NCBI GenBank assembly: GCA_017444985.1
Contig: JAFSVK010000150.1
Location: 1 to 37,699, forward strand
Reading direction: 5' to 3'
Length of the DNA stretch: 37,699 nt
Origin: Bacillota bacterium
Lineage (GTDB): Bacteria; Bacillota; Clostridia; Lachnospirales; CAG-274
Shown here: piece by piece, positions 7,803-17,156 of the stretch
Layout of the letters: every line of letters begins with the position of its first letter
Numbering within the stretch: the stretch's first letter is position 1
Notes under the pieces: generated by a model
Seen by the model: the letters and a program-made list of their open reading frames with translations, nothing else
Databases searched by the model: none
What the model was told of the DNA's origin: nothing
Program-made: the position numbers and the translations under genes

Positions 7803-8654
7803 ATGAGTTTTATTGAAGTTATGATTTCCGACCTCTGTAATCTTTCTCTTGGGGACACCATTTCATCATCCTTGACCAAAACCCTCGGGGAGTACAATTC
7901 CACTACCAACACTACTATTGTCAATTTGATGAAGAATTCGGTTTTTGCGGTGGGTGCATCCTTGCTTACACTATTTATGCTTTTAGAACTTGTGGCTATG
8001 GTGAACCGTGCTAACGGTGGGGAAGCCGGGCTTGGGAGTATTAAGCTTCCGGCACATATACTCATAAAGTTTGCTGTATTTTCGGTAGTTTTCTGTAACA
8101 TTCCGGCTCTTTTAAACGGTATCGAGGCTACAGCTGCATCTGTTGGAAACGGTATGATAACAAATGCTAATTACAACTTTGGTGTGGGGGTTCAAGAAAC
8201 ACAGGTTATTGCCATTGCAAACGCCATTGATAAAATGGGATTCTTTAATAAGATTTTTACTTACATCGTGGTGTTTGTATGTTGGCTCTTCGTTCATATC
8301 GTGTCGGGAATTATCAGTATAACAGTTATTTTCCGTGCTTTTGAACTTTGGCTTATGCTTTTACTCTCGCCTATCCCTTTGGCTACACTTGCAAGTCAGG
8401 ATTTCAGGCAAACTGCTATTAACTTTCTTAAAGGGTTTGCTTCTGTGTGTTTGCAAGGTTCTACGATTGTAGCTTGTTTTTTGATTTATCAAGCATTGAT
8501 GGGTTCTTTTATAAAGTCCTACGATGCTACGGCTATGGATATAAGTGTGTTTATAAACTCATTCCTATTGCAAAACATCATATACACGGCGGTGCTTGCG
8601 GTGTCGGTGTTTAGTAGCGGAAAGATAGTTAAACAGATAATGGGGGCGATGTGA
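7803..8654 (+). CDS. VirB6/TrbL-like polytopic membrane protein
   Basis: 283 residues with an extracellular-looking start and about six hydrophobic segments, including VGASLLTLFMLLELVAM, FAVFSVVFC, IVVFVCWLFVHIVSGIISI and LWLMLLLSPIPLATLAS. Its place between Maff2 and PrgI, and its size, match the VirB6-type channel protein of Gram-positive ICEs. GGAGG lies 7 nt upstream. The stop overlaps the PrgI start by 1 nt. Function is assigned by topology and synteny. Confidence 0.8.
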   Translation: MSFIEVMISDLCNLSLGDTISSSLTKTLGEYNSTTNTTIVNLMKNSVFAVGASLLTLFMLLELVAMVNRANGGEAGLGSIKLPAHILIKFAVFSVVFCNIPALLNGIEATAASVGNGMITNANYNFGVGVQETQVIAIANAIDKMGFFNKIFTYIVVFVCWLFVHIVSGIISITVIFRAFELWLMLLLSPIPLATLASQDFRQTAINFLKGFASVCLQGSTIVACFLIYQALMGSFIKSYDATAMDISVFINSFLLQNIIYTAVLAVSVFSSGKIVKQIMGAM

Positions 8655-9226
8655 TGAGTATTGAAGTCAGAGTGCCTGAGGAAATAAAGGACTATAAAGA
8701 AAGTATTGTCGCAGGTCTTTCTATCCGTCAGCTTGTCTGCGGTGCTTTTGCCCTTGGGTGTGGAGTGCCTACATTTTTATTGCTACGCAATATCAACAAC
8801 GATATTGCAACCTATACCACTATGGCTATTGTTACCCCGGCTTTTTGTGTGGGTTTTATAAAAAAAGGTGGATATACCTTTGAAAAATTTATTGCCATAA
8901 AAATCAAGGCGATGTTTGGAAAGAATAAGAGGACCTATGAAACAAAAGGCAACTTACCACCGATAGAAATGGAAGAATACAGAGATTATTACACGGAATT
9001 GCAGAACGAAGAAAAGGAGAGTGATAGACCTAATGGCAAAGAAAAGCGTGTTTCAGGAAAGGTACGAAGAACAACGCAAAGAGAGTTTGACCTTGTTGAA
9101 ATCTCAACGCAAAGCCCTCAAAGAAAAAGAAAAGCAGCGTACAAAGCAATTGCAACAGCAGAAAGAGTCGGCAGAAAAGAGAAACAAGAAGAAAAAGAAG
9201 AAACTAAAGGCGGAGGCAGCACCTAA
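8654..9226 (+). CDS. prgI: PrgI-family membrane protein with long basic tail
   Basis: 190 residues. SIEVRVPEEIKDYKE followed by LSIRQLVCGAFALG and a second hydrophobic segment is the PrgI signature: a small two-helix protein that partners VirB4 in pCF10-like channels. I chose the ATG at 8654 over the GTG at 8651 because it gives the usual MSIEV start. The last 64 residues are Lys/Arg/Glu-rich and are read from DNA that also encodes the N-terminus of VirB4 in another frame (194-nt overlap). Confidence 0.85.
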   Translation: MSIEVRVPEEIKDYKESIVAGLSIRQLVCGAFALGCGVPTFLLLRNINNDIATYTTMAIVTPAFCVGFIKKGGYTFEKFIAIKIKAMFGKNKRTYETKGNLPPIEMEEYRDYYTELQNEEKESDRPNGKEKRVSGKVRRTTQREFDLVEISTQSPQRKRKAAYKAIATAERVGRKEKQEEKEETKGGGST

Positions 9227-11603
9227 GACCTGTCAAGATACTTTGCATTATAAGCTTATGATGGAAAACGGAACTTGTCAATGTGGGGATGATTTCTTTT
9301 CAAGAACAATAAAGTTTAGCGATATTAACTATCAAGTAGCACAAAGAGATGAACAAATCGAGATTTTTTCAAGATATTGCGAAATCCTCAACTACTTTTC
9401 CCCCGATATAAATGTACAAATAACCGTGCATAACAGACGAATTGATATTGAAAATTTCAAGTCAAATATGCTTTTCCCTATGCGTGATGATAAGCACAAT
9501 AACCTCCGTGAGGAATACAACACAATGCTTGAGGAAAAGGCGTTGCAAGGACAAAATTCCATCGTTAGAGAGAAATATATAACCTTCGGTATAACTGCCG
9601 ACAATTTTGAAGTAGCATACCCCGCACTTTTAAGGATTGAGGCTGATATTACAAGTCAGCTGAAAAGCCTTGGTTGTGATGTGATGAGCATTTCGGGAGC
9701 GGAAAGGCTTGAATATATGAATTCTATTCTAAACCCCAATGAGCCTATGAAGTTTAACTACACCGACCTTTTAGGTACGGGGCTTTGCACGAAAGATTTT
9801 ATTACCCCTTACTATTTTGATTTTAAGCCGAATAGCAAGCAGACTTATTTTGAATTTGGGGATTATTTCGGACAGGTGTTGATGATTAAAAAATTACCCT
9901 CTGATCTATCGGATAAACTTTTGAATGCTTTGGCTGAAATACCTTGTAATTCAACCATAAATATTCATACAAATTCAATGGACAATGCCTCTGCAATGGA
10001 TATGGTGAAAACAAAGCTTGCTTTTATGGAGCAAGATAAGTGTAACAGACAGCAAAAGCTTTTGCAACAAGGTACAGACCCGGAAATGATACCACAACAC
10101 TTAAAAAGGCATATAAGTGAAACAAATATGCTCATTGACGATATGCAGAATAAAAATCAAAGACTATTTCAAGGCTCTATATTGGTGTTTACATCTGCAA
10201 GAACTTATGAAGAACTACAAGAAAATGTAGAAAAGCTAAAAGGAAAAGCAAGAGCCTTTGGGTGTGAATTATCGCCTATCGCTTGCGAGCAAGAAGCCGG
10301 ACTTAATGCAACTCTTCCATTTGCAAGGAATGAGATACAAATAAGGCGAACGCTGACAACGGCTGCACAAGCCATATTTATTCCATTTACAACACAGGAA
10401 TTGTTTGATACGGGTGGTATGTATTACGGATTAAACGCTTTATCCCGTAACCTTATCTTTTTCGATAGAAAAGCACTTAAAAATCCTGCGGGATTTGTGC
10501 TTGGTTCTCCCGGTTCGGGTAAATCCTTCTCTACAAAACGCTGTCTTGTGGATGTTATGCTTAACTCGGAAGACGATGAAATACTCGTTATCGACCCGGA
10601 AAGTGAGTATTTAACACTGTTTGAGAACTTTGACGGGGAGATAATAAAAATATCAAACGACACCGACACATTTTTCAATCCCTTGGATATATCGGCTGAT
10701 TATTCGGGCGGTGATGAGGATGAGAACAAAGCTAATAACCCATTATCCTTTAAAACAGAGTTTCTATTCAGTTTTCTTGATGTGATAGTTACCAAAGAAA
10801 GCGGTGCGGGACTTACAGGTGCGGAGAGGACACTTGTAGATAGAGTATTGACAGACCTCTATAAAAGTTATTTCAAGAAAAGAAATGCCGAAATGCCCAC
10901 TTTAGTAGACTTCTATAATGCTTTAGAGAAAATCAACATTAAGGAACTACAGCCCGAAAAGGAAAATCTTTTAAAGGTGCTTGGATTATATACTTCGGGT
11001 TCTTTTAATCTTTTTGCACACAAGACAAATATCAATGTGAATAATCGCTTTGTGGTATTTGATATTAAGGAGTTAGGTGACCAACTTAAAACATTGGGAA
11101 TGCTTGTTATTCTTGACCAAATATGGAACAGAGTTGTTAGTAACCGGCTTATAGGTAAAACTACTTGGATTGTGGTAGATGAAGCACATTTGCTTTTTAG
11201 CAATCCCTTTTCTGCACAGTTTTTGGCAAGCCTATGGAAGCGTGCCAGAAAGTATGGTGCTATATGTACCGGGATAACCCAGAATATCGCAGACCTTTTG
11301 GAAAGTCAGCTTGCAAGCAAGATGTTATCAAACAGTGACTATGTGCTTATGCTAAATCAAGCACCACAGGACAGAACAAAGCTTGCGGAGATACTAAACA
11401 TATCCCCTACGCAGCTGTCATTTGTCACCAATGCCAATCCCGGGCAAGGATTGTTATTTGCCGGCAATAGTATAGTTCCCTTTGTGGATAACTTCCCGAG
11501 AGATACACAGCTTTACCGTATGATGACAAGTAAACTCAGCGACATAATGAAGTACAAGGCGGAGGAACTGGAAAATGAAGGACATTATCAAGGAGAACAA
11601 TAG
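9033..11603 (+). CDS. virB4: VirB4-family secretion ATPase
   Basis: 856 residues from the ATG at 9033. A GTG at 9021 in the same frame is only 1 nt from AAGGAG, so the ATG, 13 nt away, is preferred though spaced widely. The charged coiled-coil N-terminus (1-70) leads to the VirB4 N-domain (about 75-430) and the ATPase domain: Walker A GSPGSGKS (about 490-497) and Walker B WIVVDEAHLLF (about 710-720), followed by a GITQN sensor-like segment. It powers assembly and transfer at the membrane. It overlaps PrgI at the start and the M23 gene by 29 nt at the end. Confidence 0.95.
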   Translation: MAKKSVFQERYEEQRKESLTLLKSQRKALKEKEKQRTKQLQQQKESAEKRNKKKKKKLKAEAAPKTCQDTLHYKLMMENGTCQCGDDFFSRTIKFSDINYQVAQRDEQIEIFSRYCEILNYFSPDINVQITVHNRRIDIENFKSNMLFPMRDDKHNNLREEYNTMLEEKALQGQNSIVREKYITFGITADNFEVAYPALLRIEADITSQLKSLGCDVMSISGAERLEYMNSILNPNEPMKFNYTDLLGTGLCTKDFITPYYFDFKPNSKQTYFEFGDYFGQVLMIKKLPSDLSDKLLNALAEIPCNSTINIHTNSMDNASAMDMVKTKLAFMEQDKCNRQQKLLQQGTDPEMIPQHLKRHISETNMLIDDMQNKNQRLFQGSILVFTSARTYEELQENVEKLKGKARAFGCELSPIACEQEAGLNATLPFARNEIQIRRTLTTAAQAIFIPFTTQELFDTGGMYYGLNALSRNLIFFDRKALKNPAGFVLGSPGSGKSFSTKRCLVDVMLNSEDDEILVIDPESEYLTLFENFDGEIIKISNDTDTFFNPLDISADYSGGDEDENKANNPLSFKTEFLFSFLDVIVTKESGAGLTGAERTLVDRVLTDLYKSYFKKRNAEMPTLVDFYNALEKINIKELQPEKENLLKVLGLYTSGSFNLFAHKTNINVNNRFVVFDIKELGDQLKTLGMLVILDQIWNRVVSNRLIGKTTWIVVDEAHLLFSNPFSAQFLASLWKRARKYGAICTGITQNIADLLESQLASKMLSNSDYVLMLNQAPQDRTKLAEILNISPTQLSFVTNANPGQGLLFAGNSIVPFVDNFPRDTQLYRMMTSKLSDIMKYKAEELENEGHYQGEQ

Positions 11604-14600
11604 TTCTAAAGCCGTAAAAAAGAATACTGAGAATGTAAACAAGGAACAGGTTGAAAGCAGTCAAAGCAAGGCTGTTAAGGGAAAGGAGGATGTGCTAAAG
11701 GTAGTCGAAGAAAAGGCTACCTTTAGGGACTACTCCGGGAGAATAAGGTATGGAACGAATGAGGCTAAAGAAGAAACCTCACCTACAAAAGGCTTTGAGA
11801 AAGTTAAAAAGGCGAGGATCAAGGAAAAACAGAGGGAAATTGTTAAAAGTGGCAATGATAAGGGAGTTGTAAGGGAACATAATTCTACCGATATTGTAAA
11901 ACCGGAGAGTAATGAGGGGATTGTAAAACCTCAGTACTTTGAGGGGATAAGGACAGAAACAAAATCGGAGGTTAAAAGCCGTTGGAAGAGAGTTAAAAAC
12001 GGCATTATTAAGGAAAGTTCAAGGGTTGATGTTGTCAGACCGGAGCTTAAAAGTGATGTTATTAGGGATAAAAGCATAAGTGTTGTAAAGGCTGAAAATA
12101 AGGGTTCTGTTATTAAAGATAATTCGTTTTTACAAGAAAACAAGAACGAAAACAAACCACAGCAAAGCAATAATATTTACAACAAAAAAGTAAAGGAAAA
12201 GCTTAAAAATAGACAGCAAAGAAATATTTCCTCAAAAAATGAAAATGCCACAGTAATTGAGCGAACTTATGCCGATAGTATCATATCCAATAAGCACGAC
12301 TATGCCGTGACTGCAAGCTTTGGGGAGTATGCAAACACAAAACCTGAAGAACCCACGGAGCATAAATCACGGTATGAACAGGCTATTCACAGGACACAGC
12401 TTGAAAAAGCAAAGGCAAATATCAATAAATCAGCCGATACTGCCGATATAGTCACATACCGTGATGATACGGAAGAAAACAAGCTTGATACCAATAAACA
12501 AGCGGTTATTGAGCATAAGGTTGAAACCGTTAATAGCCGCGAAAACATCGTAAATACAAGCGAAAATACACCTTCTACCGAAGAAAAAACTTGGTCAAAG
12601 TATGGTCAAGTTGTTAAGGATAAGCTAAGGGATAAAGCTAAAAAGGACAAGCACAGCAAAGATACTGTAGCACCGAATAGTAAGACTGCTTCTACCCTTA
12701 TAAAGCAAAGTGCCGCAAACACTGTTCATTCTACCCTACAGGAAACAGATGATGAAGGCATAAAGGCAACGGATAAGGCTGTCACAGCTGTTGCAACTGC
12801 CACAGATATTCTTAAATCCGAAAGCGTTGAAAACGCTCGACGATTACATCGACAAGGATCAAAAAAAGCGATAGATTCAAGCACTTTAGGTATAAAGGAA
12901 GAATTCAAAGCCAATGTCAAAACGGTAATTTCCGATACCAATGCTTCCGTACACAAAATGATAAACACCGTAGGCAAATCAGCCGTAAATGGTATTAAAG
13001 ACGGTATATCAGAAAATGCGGAGGATGACCTATCATTCCGTGCCGTGGATGATGTAATTAAGGGTGTTGAGGGTGTAAAGCGTGCCAAAGAAATATATAA
13101 AGCCGATAGAAATAGTGTAAATAAAGCTATAGAAGGTGTAAACAGCACAACAAAAGCGATAAAAAACGCTCCCACAACCATTAAAAACACAGTAACGGGA
13201 GTTAAAACCACATCACAAAAATTCAATGCCTTTCGCAGACTTCAAAACCGTAGGAAAGCGGAAATTATCCGTGCAAAGGCAGCTAAAAACACTAAAAAAA
13301 TAGCCGGTCTACTGATGAAATCCGCAAAATCTGCCGCCCTTAAGTTTATGGCGATAATAATGTCTTTTGTTATAGTCACCGTCACAATATGTGGTGCTGT
13401 GGTAGCTGCCATAGGAGGATTTATCTGGAATACTTCTTCCCTTTTGGACACCACACAGATAATCAAATACCTTTCGGAACTCGATTACAACCGCCAAAAT
13501 GCTTGGTTTGGGAAAGGCAAGACCGCTGTGGATATCGCAAAGCAAAATTACGGCAAAGATACCACATACAAATATGTATATGCTCTTGCGGTAGATGTGG
13601 AGCCGGATGTGGCAAAGATTGACGACTTGGATGTGGAGAATATCAACTGCCTTGTAAAGGTGGGAGAGGATAGCGACGGGGATAACATCAGACCCACTCA
13701 AAAGGGTTTTACTCACTTTTACTACTCTGCCGATGAGATGCTTGAAAACTATCGTTGGACTACGGATGATTACCGTGCCGCCCTTGCTTATATGCAAGTC
13801 AAGGACGATAACCTCGGTTGGATAGAGTCCCACATTGGATTTGTGGGCAAGGATAAGCTGAAAAAGGCTTGTAAGTCCTTACATAATGCCACATACACCC
13901 AAAACATAGTTATAGAAAACTATGACGGAAAGAGTGACACAAGCAAATACACCCTTGAAAGTGGCATTTATACCGCAAGCTTCGGAAAAAACAATGTGTC
14001 TAACAAATACTTTTTCGGCAGAAAGTTTTCCGTAAAGTACCTTATAGACCACAATATGATCAAATTCAGCAACGATGAGGAGAAAAACGAGGAAATGCGA
14101 AAACAATTTTATTACACCTACAGCTACGGCAACTATGAGCTGGCAAACCTCCAATTCCCTTTGGAACTAAAGGACGGCGAAAAAATATCCGATAGGATAA
14201 GCAAGCATTTTGGGGCACAGCTTGTTTTAAGCTATGAACCACCCGAGCCTAACGAGAAAAAAGTGGTATTTGGGAAGATAAATAAGTCTAAATCCTACCA
14301 CTATGCAATAGACCTTTCGGCAGAGGAAGGCGATGTTATCTATGCCCCTATAGGTGGACTATGTAAAGCGACACAGCGTGAAGGACGAGGTTTTGAATAT
14401 GTCATATCCACAGCCTACAGCGGAACGGATTTTGACTTTACCAAAGACGGTTATGTATGCAAAATATCTTGTTCAAGTGCATCCTATGTAGGCACGCAAG
14501 TGGTCACGGCAGGCACTCCCTTAGGACTTGTTGGCGGGGATATGGGAGTTAATTATTATGCACCGAGTATAGATAACGACACGGAAAGCGAAGACTTATC

Positions 14601-14814
14601 AGCAAGTGCCGTTTTCCCTTGCTACACCGATACCACCTTCCACACCATAGACGGAGATTTTTTCGAAGAACACCCGGAAGCAAGCAGACCCCACATTCAC
14701 ATAGAACTCTACAAAACCCCCTGTGATTTCACAAAGATAACAGATTTAGATGCAAATATTTTAGCCCCGGAGCTATTTTTTGACTATTCAAGTGAGGAGG
14801 ATACAGATGAATAA
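11575..14814 (+). CDS. Large membrane-anchored protein with M23 peptidase domain (CD1108-like)
   Basis: 1079 residues. A Lys/Glu/Ser-rich N-terminal part (1 to about 580) contains degenerate repeats of about 9 residues (for example DIVKPESNE, GIVKPQYF and DVVRPELKS near 100-190). One membrane helix lies at about 589-618. Then comes an extracellular part whose C-terminus is an M23-type (LytM) zinc peptidase: HYAID with H909 and D913, and HIHIE with H1040 and H1042, so all expected zinc-site residues are present. It probably opens peptidoglycan for the conjugation channel, the VirB1-like job. The unusually long cytoplasmic arm may bind other channel parts. It sits in the slot of CD1108-type proteins after VirB4. 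Confidence 0.85.
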   Translation: MKDIIKENNSSKAVKKNTENVNKEQVESSQSKAVKGKEDVLKVVEEKATFRDYSGRIRYGTNEAKEETSPTKGFEKVKKARIKEKQREIVKSGNDKGVVREHNSTDIVKPESNEGIVKPQYFEGIRTETKSEVKSRWKRVKNGIIKESSRVDVVRPELKSDVIRDKSISVVKAENKGSVIKDNSFLQENKNENKPQQSNNIYNKKVKEKLKNRQQRNISSKNENATVIERTYADSIISNKHDYAVTASFGEYANTKPEEPTEHKSRYEQAIHRTQLEKAKANINKSADTADIVTYRDDTEENKLDTNKQAVIEHKVETVNSRENIVNTSENTPSTEEKTWSKYGQVVKDKLRDKAKKDKHSKDTVAPNSKTASTLIKQSAANTVHSTLQETDDEGIKATDKAVTAVATATDILKSESVENARRLHRQGSKKAIDSSTLGIKEEFKANVKTVISDTNASVHKMINTVGKSAVNGIKDGISENAEDDLSFRAVDDVIKGVEGVKRAKEIYKADRNSVNKAIEGVNSTTKAIKNAPTTIKNTVTGVKTTSQKFNAFRRLQNRRKAEIIRAKAAKNTKKIAGLLMKSAKSAALKFMAIIMSFVIVTVTICGAVVAAIGGFIWNTSSLLDTTQIIKYLSELDYNRQNAWFGKGKTAVDIAKQNYGKDTTYKYVYALAVDVEPDVAKIDDLDVENINCLVKVGEDSDGDNIRPTQKGFTHFYYSADEMLENYRWTTDDYRAALAYMQVKDDNLGWIESHIGFVGKDKLKKACKSLHNATYTQNIVIENYDGKSDTSKYTLESGIYTASFGKNNVSNKYFFGRKFSVKYLIDHNMIKFSNDEEKNEEMRKQFYYTYSYGNYELANLQFPLELKDGEKISDRISKHFGAQLVLSYEPPEPNEKKVVFGKINKSKSYHYAIDLSAEEGDVIYAPIGGLCKATQREGRGFEYVISTAYSGTDFDFTKDGYVCKISCSSASYVGTQVVTAGTPLGLVGGDMGVNYYAPSIDNDTESEDLSASAVFPCYTDTTFHTIDGDFFEEHPEASRPHIHIELYKTPCDFTKITDLDANILAPELFFDYSSEEDTDE

Positions 14815-15049
14815 AAATAAAATTTTAAAAACAGTTGCAGATTACGATAAAAAAATCGAGAAAACAAAAGAGAAACTTGAAGACCTTGAAAACAAGCGTA
14901 ATGCCGTACTTCTTGGAGGTATGATGGGCAAACTTGAAGAAGGCAACTACTCTCTTAATGATTTTTTCGGCATTATAGAAAAAGATATAAATGAGAAAAA
15001 CAAATACAACAATAAAACAGATATAAAGATGGGAGAATACAACAAATGA
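14807..15049 (+). CDS. DUF4315-family small coiled-coil protein
   Basis: 80 residues from the ATG at 14807, 6 nt after GAGGAGG; a longer frame from 14780 lacks such a site. KILKTVADYDKKIEKTKEKL and EDLENKRNAVLLGG are typical of DUF4315 proteins, which lie in this position in many Firmicute ICEs. It is a helical, cytoplasmic protein of unknown function. It overlaps the M23 gene by 8 nt and the next gene by ATGA. Confidence 0.8.
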   Translation: MNKNKILKTVADYDKKIEKTKEKLEDLENKRNAVLLGGMMGKLEEGNYSLNDFFGIIEKDINEKNKYNNKTDIKMGEYNK

Positions 15050-15708
15050 GAAGAATAATTTTAATCTTGCTGTCTACACTTGCTCTTTCGTGTACGGTTC
15101 AAGCAAAAACACCCTTTGAACAGATTGATAATGCCGTAAGCAAACATCAAAGCTATGTTGCTTTTACGGACAAACAACTTTCCTGTTTGGAACTTTCACA
15201 GGTGCTTTCGGCATATTTTGCGAGCAATATAAATTCAAGTTTTATAGAGCGTACATTTAACGCCCATGATGAGGACAACAACGGTCTTTTCGATGGCATT
15301 GATATTCAATATAAATACGACATAAGTGAGAATAAGCGAATAATTGAATTTATAAATTCAAAGGAAAATGAACTGATTTCAAAGGTTTTAAATATGCCAC
15401 AGAGAGAGCAAGTAAGCTATATTTATAGGTATTTTTGTCGTAAGTTCAAGTATGATGAAGAATTACACAGCGATATATATTATCTCTATAAGTATAACAA
15501 AGGAATATGCTGTAGTTTTTCTTATGCCTTTAAAAGGCTTATGGACAAGCTTGATATACCTTGCCGTTTAGAACTTAACAACGGCAGAACTCACCAGTGG
15601 AACAGCATATTTATAGACGGTAAGTGGCAGAAAATAGATATAACAGACGGTATCAGGCTTTACGAAACAGGCTTTCCCAATGCCGAAATGAGAGCGTTTT
15701 TGAAATAG
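15046..15708 (+). CDS. Secreted transglutaminase-like protein
   Basis: 220 residues. A signal peptide (about 1-20, cleavage after VQA likely) is followed by a helical region and a transglutaminase-like core. The expected triad is visible as KGIC (Cys155, next to Cys156), THQWN (His183) and KIDITD (Asp198). Such domains act as cysteine peptidases or crosslinkers on surface or wall proteins. It is translationally coupled to DUF4315, so it belongs to the transfer operon. The place where a DUF4366 gene is usual in related ICEs (from memory) is occupied by this gene instead. The substrate is unknown. Confidence 0.75.
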   Translation: MRRIILILLSTLALSCTVQAKTPFEQIDNAVSKHQSYVAFTDKQLSCLELSQVLSAYFASNINSSFIERTFNAHDEDNNGLFDGIDIQYKYDISENKRIIEFINSKENELISKVLNMPQREQVSYIYRYFCRKFKYDEELHSDIYYLYKYNKGICCSFSYAFKRLMDKLDIPCRLELNNGRTHQWNSIFIDGKWQKIDITDGIRLYETGFPNAEMRAFLK

Positions 15709-15786
15709 TTTTATTATACATGCTTTTCTTTCAATAAAATATTGTTAACCTATTAAAAAATAACAGTAAACAATGACACTTGAAAT

Positions 15787-15815
15787 TTGACAAAAAAAAA
15801 AACAAAGTGTATAAT
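15787..15815 (+). promoter_or_regulatory. Consensus SigA promoter of cargo cassette 1
   Basis: TTGACA (15787-15792), a 17-nt spacer containing an A-run, and TATAAT (15810-15815) give an exact consensus promoter. It lies 34 nt upstream of the secreted protein's start and makes the cassette independent of the transfer operon. Confidence 0.9.
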
Positions 15816-15849
15816 GTAGAAAATATTTTTATAGGGAGGAATGTTTTTA

Positions 15850-16908
15850 ATGATTAAAAATATTTTTAAATCATCTATAGCCGTAGCTATATTTGTTTTA
15901 GCTATGGGGGCATCGGCTTATTTGCCTGTTATTTCGTCTTTGTTTGATACAGCAGTGACGGTGGAAGCGGCAACATATAGTGTTGATTACTCATACAATT
16001 CAAAAAAATACAGTGTTTCGTCTGTATCGGGGGATTCAACTGTTGATCTTGAAGATATTTTGTCTGCAATTGAATTGACGGGAACAGTATCGAATGTTAG
16101 TAGTTTCAACGATACATATATTTCTGTGAGTGAAACAGAAGGTAATTGGACTGTTACTACACATGAGGCATTTGGTGAAGGTGAGTTATATGTTACTATT
16201 GATAATACGGAGTATACGCTAAAAGTCCTAAGTCTACCCGATTCAATAAGTGTTGTTCTTTATAGTTATATTCATTTTAATTCAAACGGCGGTAGCGGAA
16301 CGATGACAACTGTTGATAAATGGAATACAAGTCATACTGATTCCGCTTTGATACGCGAAGAAGCATATTATACTTTACCTGAGTGTGACTACACTGCACC
16401 TGAAAACTATATATTTGATGGTTGGGAAATCAATGGATTAAAATATTTACCCGGTGATCAATTTTACTACACGCACGCTTTGGTTGGTTGTACGGTAAAA
16501 GCTACTTGGAAAGAAAAAATTAGTTCAACATATGTTAAATTGACAGATACTATTGGGTACTGTGTTGACAGTACGAACAATAAAACTTATATAATCTACG
16601 GATTTACCCCCGAAGATGGAAAGAGTGCTACCGATTATGAATATGTTGCATTTTATGACTCATCTAACGATAAAATTGCACCTGCCGACACAAATTCGCT
16701 ACCGGAATATATCGATACCGAAGGTAAAATTAACACCGTTTACAGCAAGATACAATTTGCCGAAAATGATGTGCTTACAAGCGAAACTGTAGGTAAGAAT
16801 TATATAGTTGCCATTGAAATAGACGAAAAAACCACACCGAGTGCAACAGCATTTTCAGCAAGGGCAATAGATGATTTTGAACAAGGTGATGATGTGAATG
16901 ATCCGTGA
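15850..16908 (+). CDS. Secreted cell-surface protein with InlB-like repeat (cargo cassette 1)
   Basis: 352 residues from the ATG at 15850, with GGGAGG 10 nt upstream; an in-frame ATG at 15841 is too close to that site. A signal peptide (about 1-41, ending VEA) is followed by a beta-rich region (about 43-130). An InlB-B/Listeria-Bacteroides type repeat (about 138-222) shows FNSNGGSGTM, then YIFDGWEING and CTVKATW. The C-terminal domain (about 243-340) resembles the end of the 513-residue cargo protein: both have a TYI strand, a VYS strand and a (N/K)(D/N)YI-A-(I/V) strand in the same order. There is no LPxTG or membrane anchor. A binding or adhesion role is inferred. A small peptide gene follows 25 nt later. 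Confidence 0.8.
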   Translation: MIKNIFKSSIAVAIFVLAMGASAYLPVISSLFDTAVTVEAATYSVDYSYNSKKYSVSSVSGDSTVDLEDILSAIELTGTVSNVSSFNDTYISVSETEGNWTVTTHEAFGEGELYVTIDNTEYTLKVLSLPDSISVVLYSYIHFNSNGGSGTMTTVDKWNTSHTDSALIREEAYYTLPECDYTAPENYIFDGWEINGLKYLPGDQFYYTHALVGCTVKATWKEKISSTYVKLTDTIGYCVDSTNNKTYIIYGFTPEDGKSATDYEYVAFYDSSNDKIAPADTNSLPEYIDTEGKINTVYSKIQFAENDVLTSETVGKNYIVAIEIDEKTTPSATAFSARAIDDFEQGDDVNDP

Positions 16909-16933
16909 TAAAATTTTTATAGGAGAGCAGAAA

Positions 16934-17074
16934 ATGAAACAAAAATATATATCTCCCGAATGTGAGATAATAAAATTTAATTCTAAGGATATTATAACAA
17001 CCTCAACAATTACAACCCAAACTACACAAACGACATTTGCTGTGTTTGATAAAACAAAATTTTTAAATTCATAA
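16934..17074 (+). CDS. 46-residue DIIT peptide 1
   Basis: AGGAG (16921-16925) lies 8 nt upstream of the ATG. The peptide begins MKQKYISPECEIIKF, has DIIT at residues 19-22, a Thr/Gln-rich middle (residues 22-34), one Cys (residue 10), and ends FLNS. No signal peptide or membrane segment is seen. It is the paralogue of the peptide at 32216-32359: both start MK-K-Y--P, both have DIIT at 19-22 and both end LNS. Each follows a secreted protein gene. Function is unknown; a secreted ligand, a precursor of a modified peptide or a chaperone-like partner are possible. Related short proteins occur in clostridia as far as I recall. Confidence 0.7.
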   Translation: MKQKYISPECEIIKFNSKDIITTSTITTQTTQTTFAVFDKTKFLNS

Positions 17075-17097
17075 AAACTAAATAACACATAGCTATA

Positions 17098-17140
17098 GAG
17101 CAAGTATCGAGGAAACAACAACGATACTTGCTCTTTTTTT
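17098..17140 (+). terminator. Strong terminator abutting the topB ribosome binding site
   Basis: GAGCAAGTATCG (17098-17109) pairs perfectly with CGATACTTGCTC (17122-17133), followed by seven T. It ends cassette 1, but also stands 4 nt before AAGGAGG of the topoisomerase gene, so topoisomerase expression depends on readthrough or on a promoter I do not see. Confidence 0.9.
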
Positions 17141-17156
17141 CTAAAAGGAGGACAAA

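Noticed and set aside
7304-8101. 265-codon minus-strand frame over the Maff2 and VirB6-like genes
   Set aside because: Shadow of two well-supported membrane protein genes; hydrophobic codons read backwards give a long open frame. No start signal.
15841-15849. Earlier in-frame ATG for the cassette 1 secreted protein
   Set aside because: It lies one base from GGGAGG, too close for initiation; the ATG at 15850 has proper spacing and gives a normal signal peptide.
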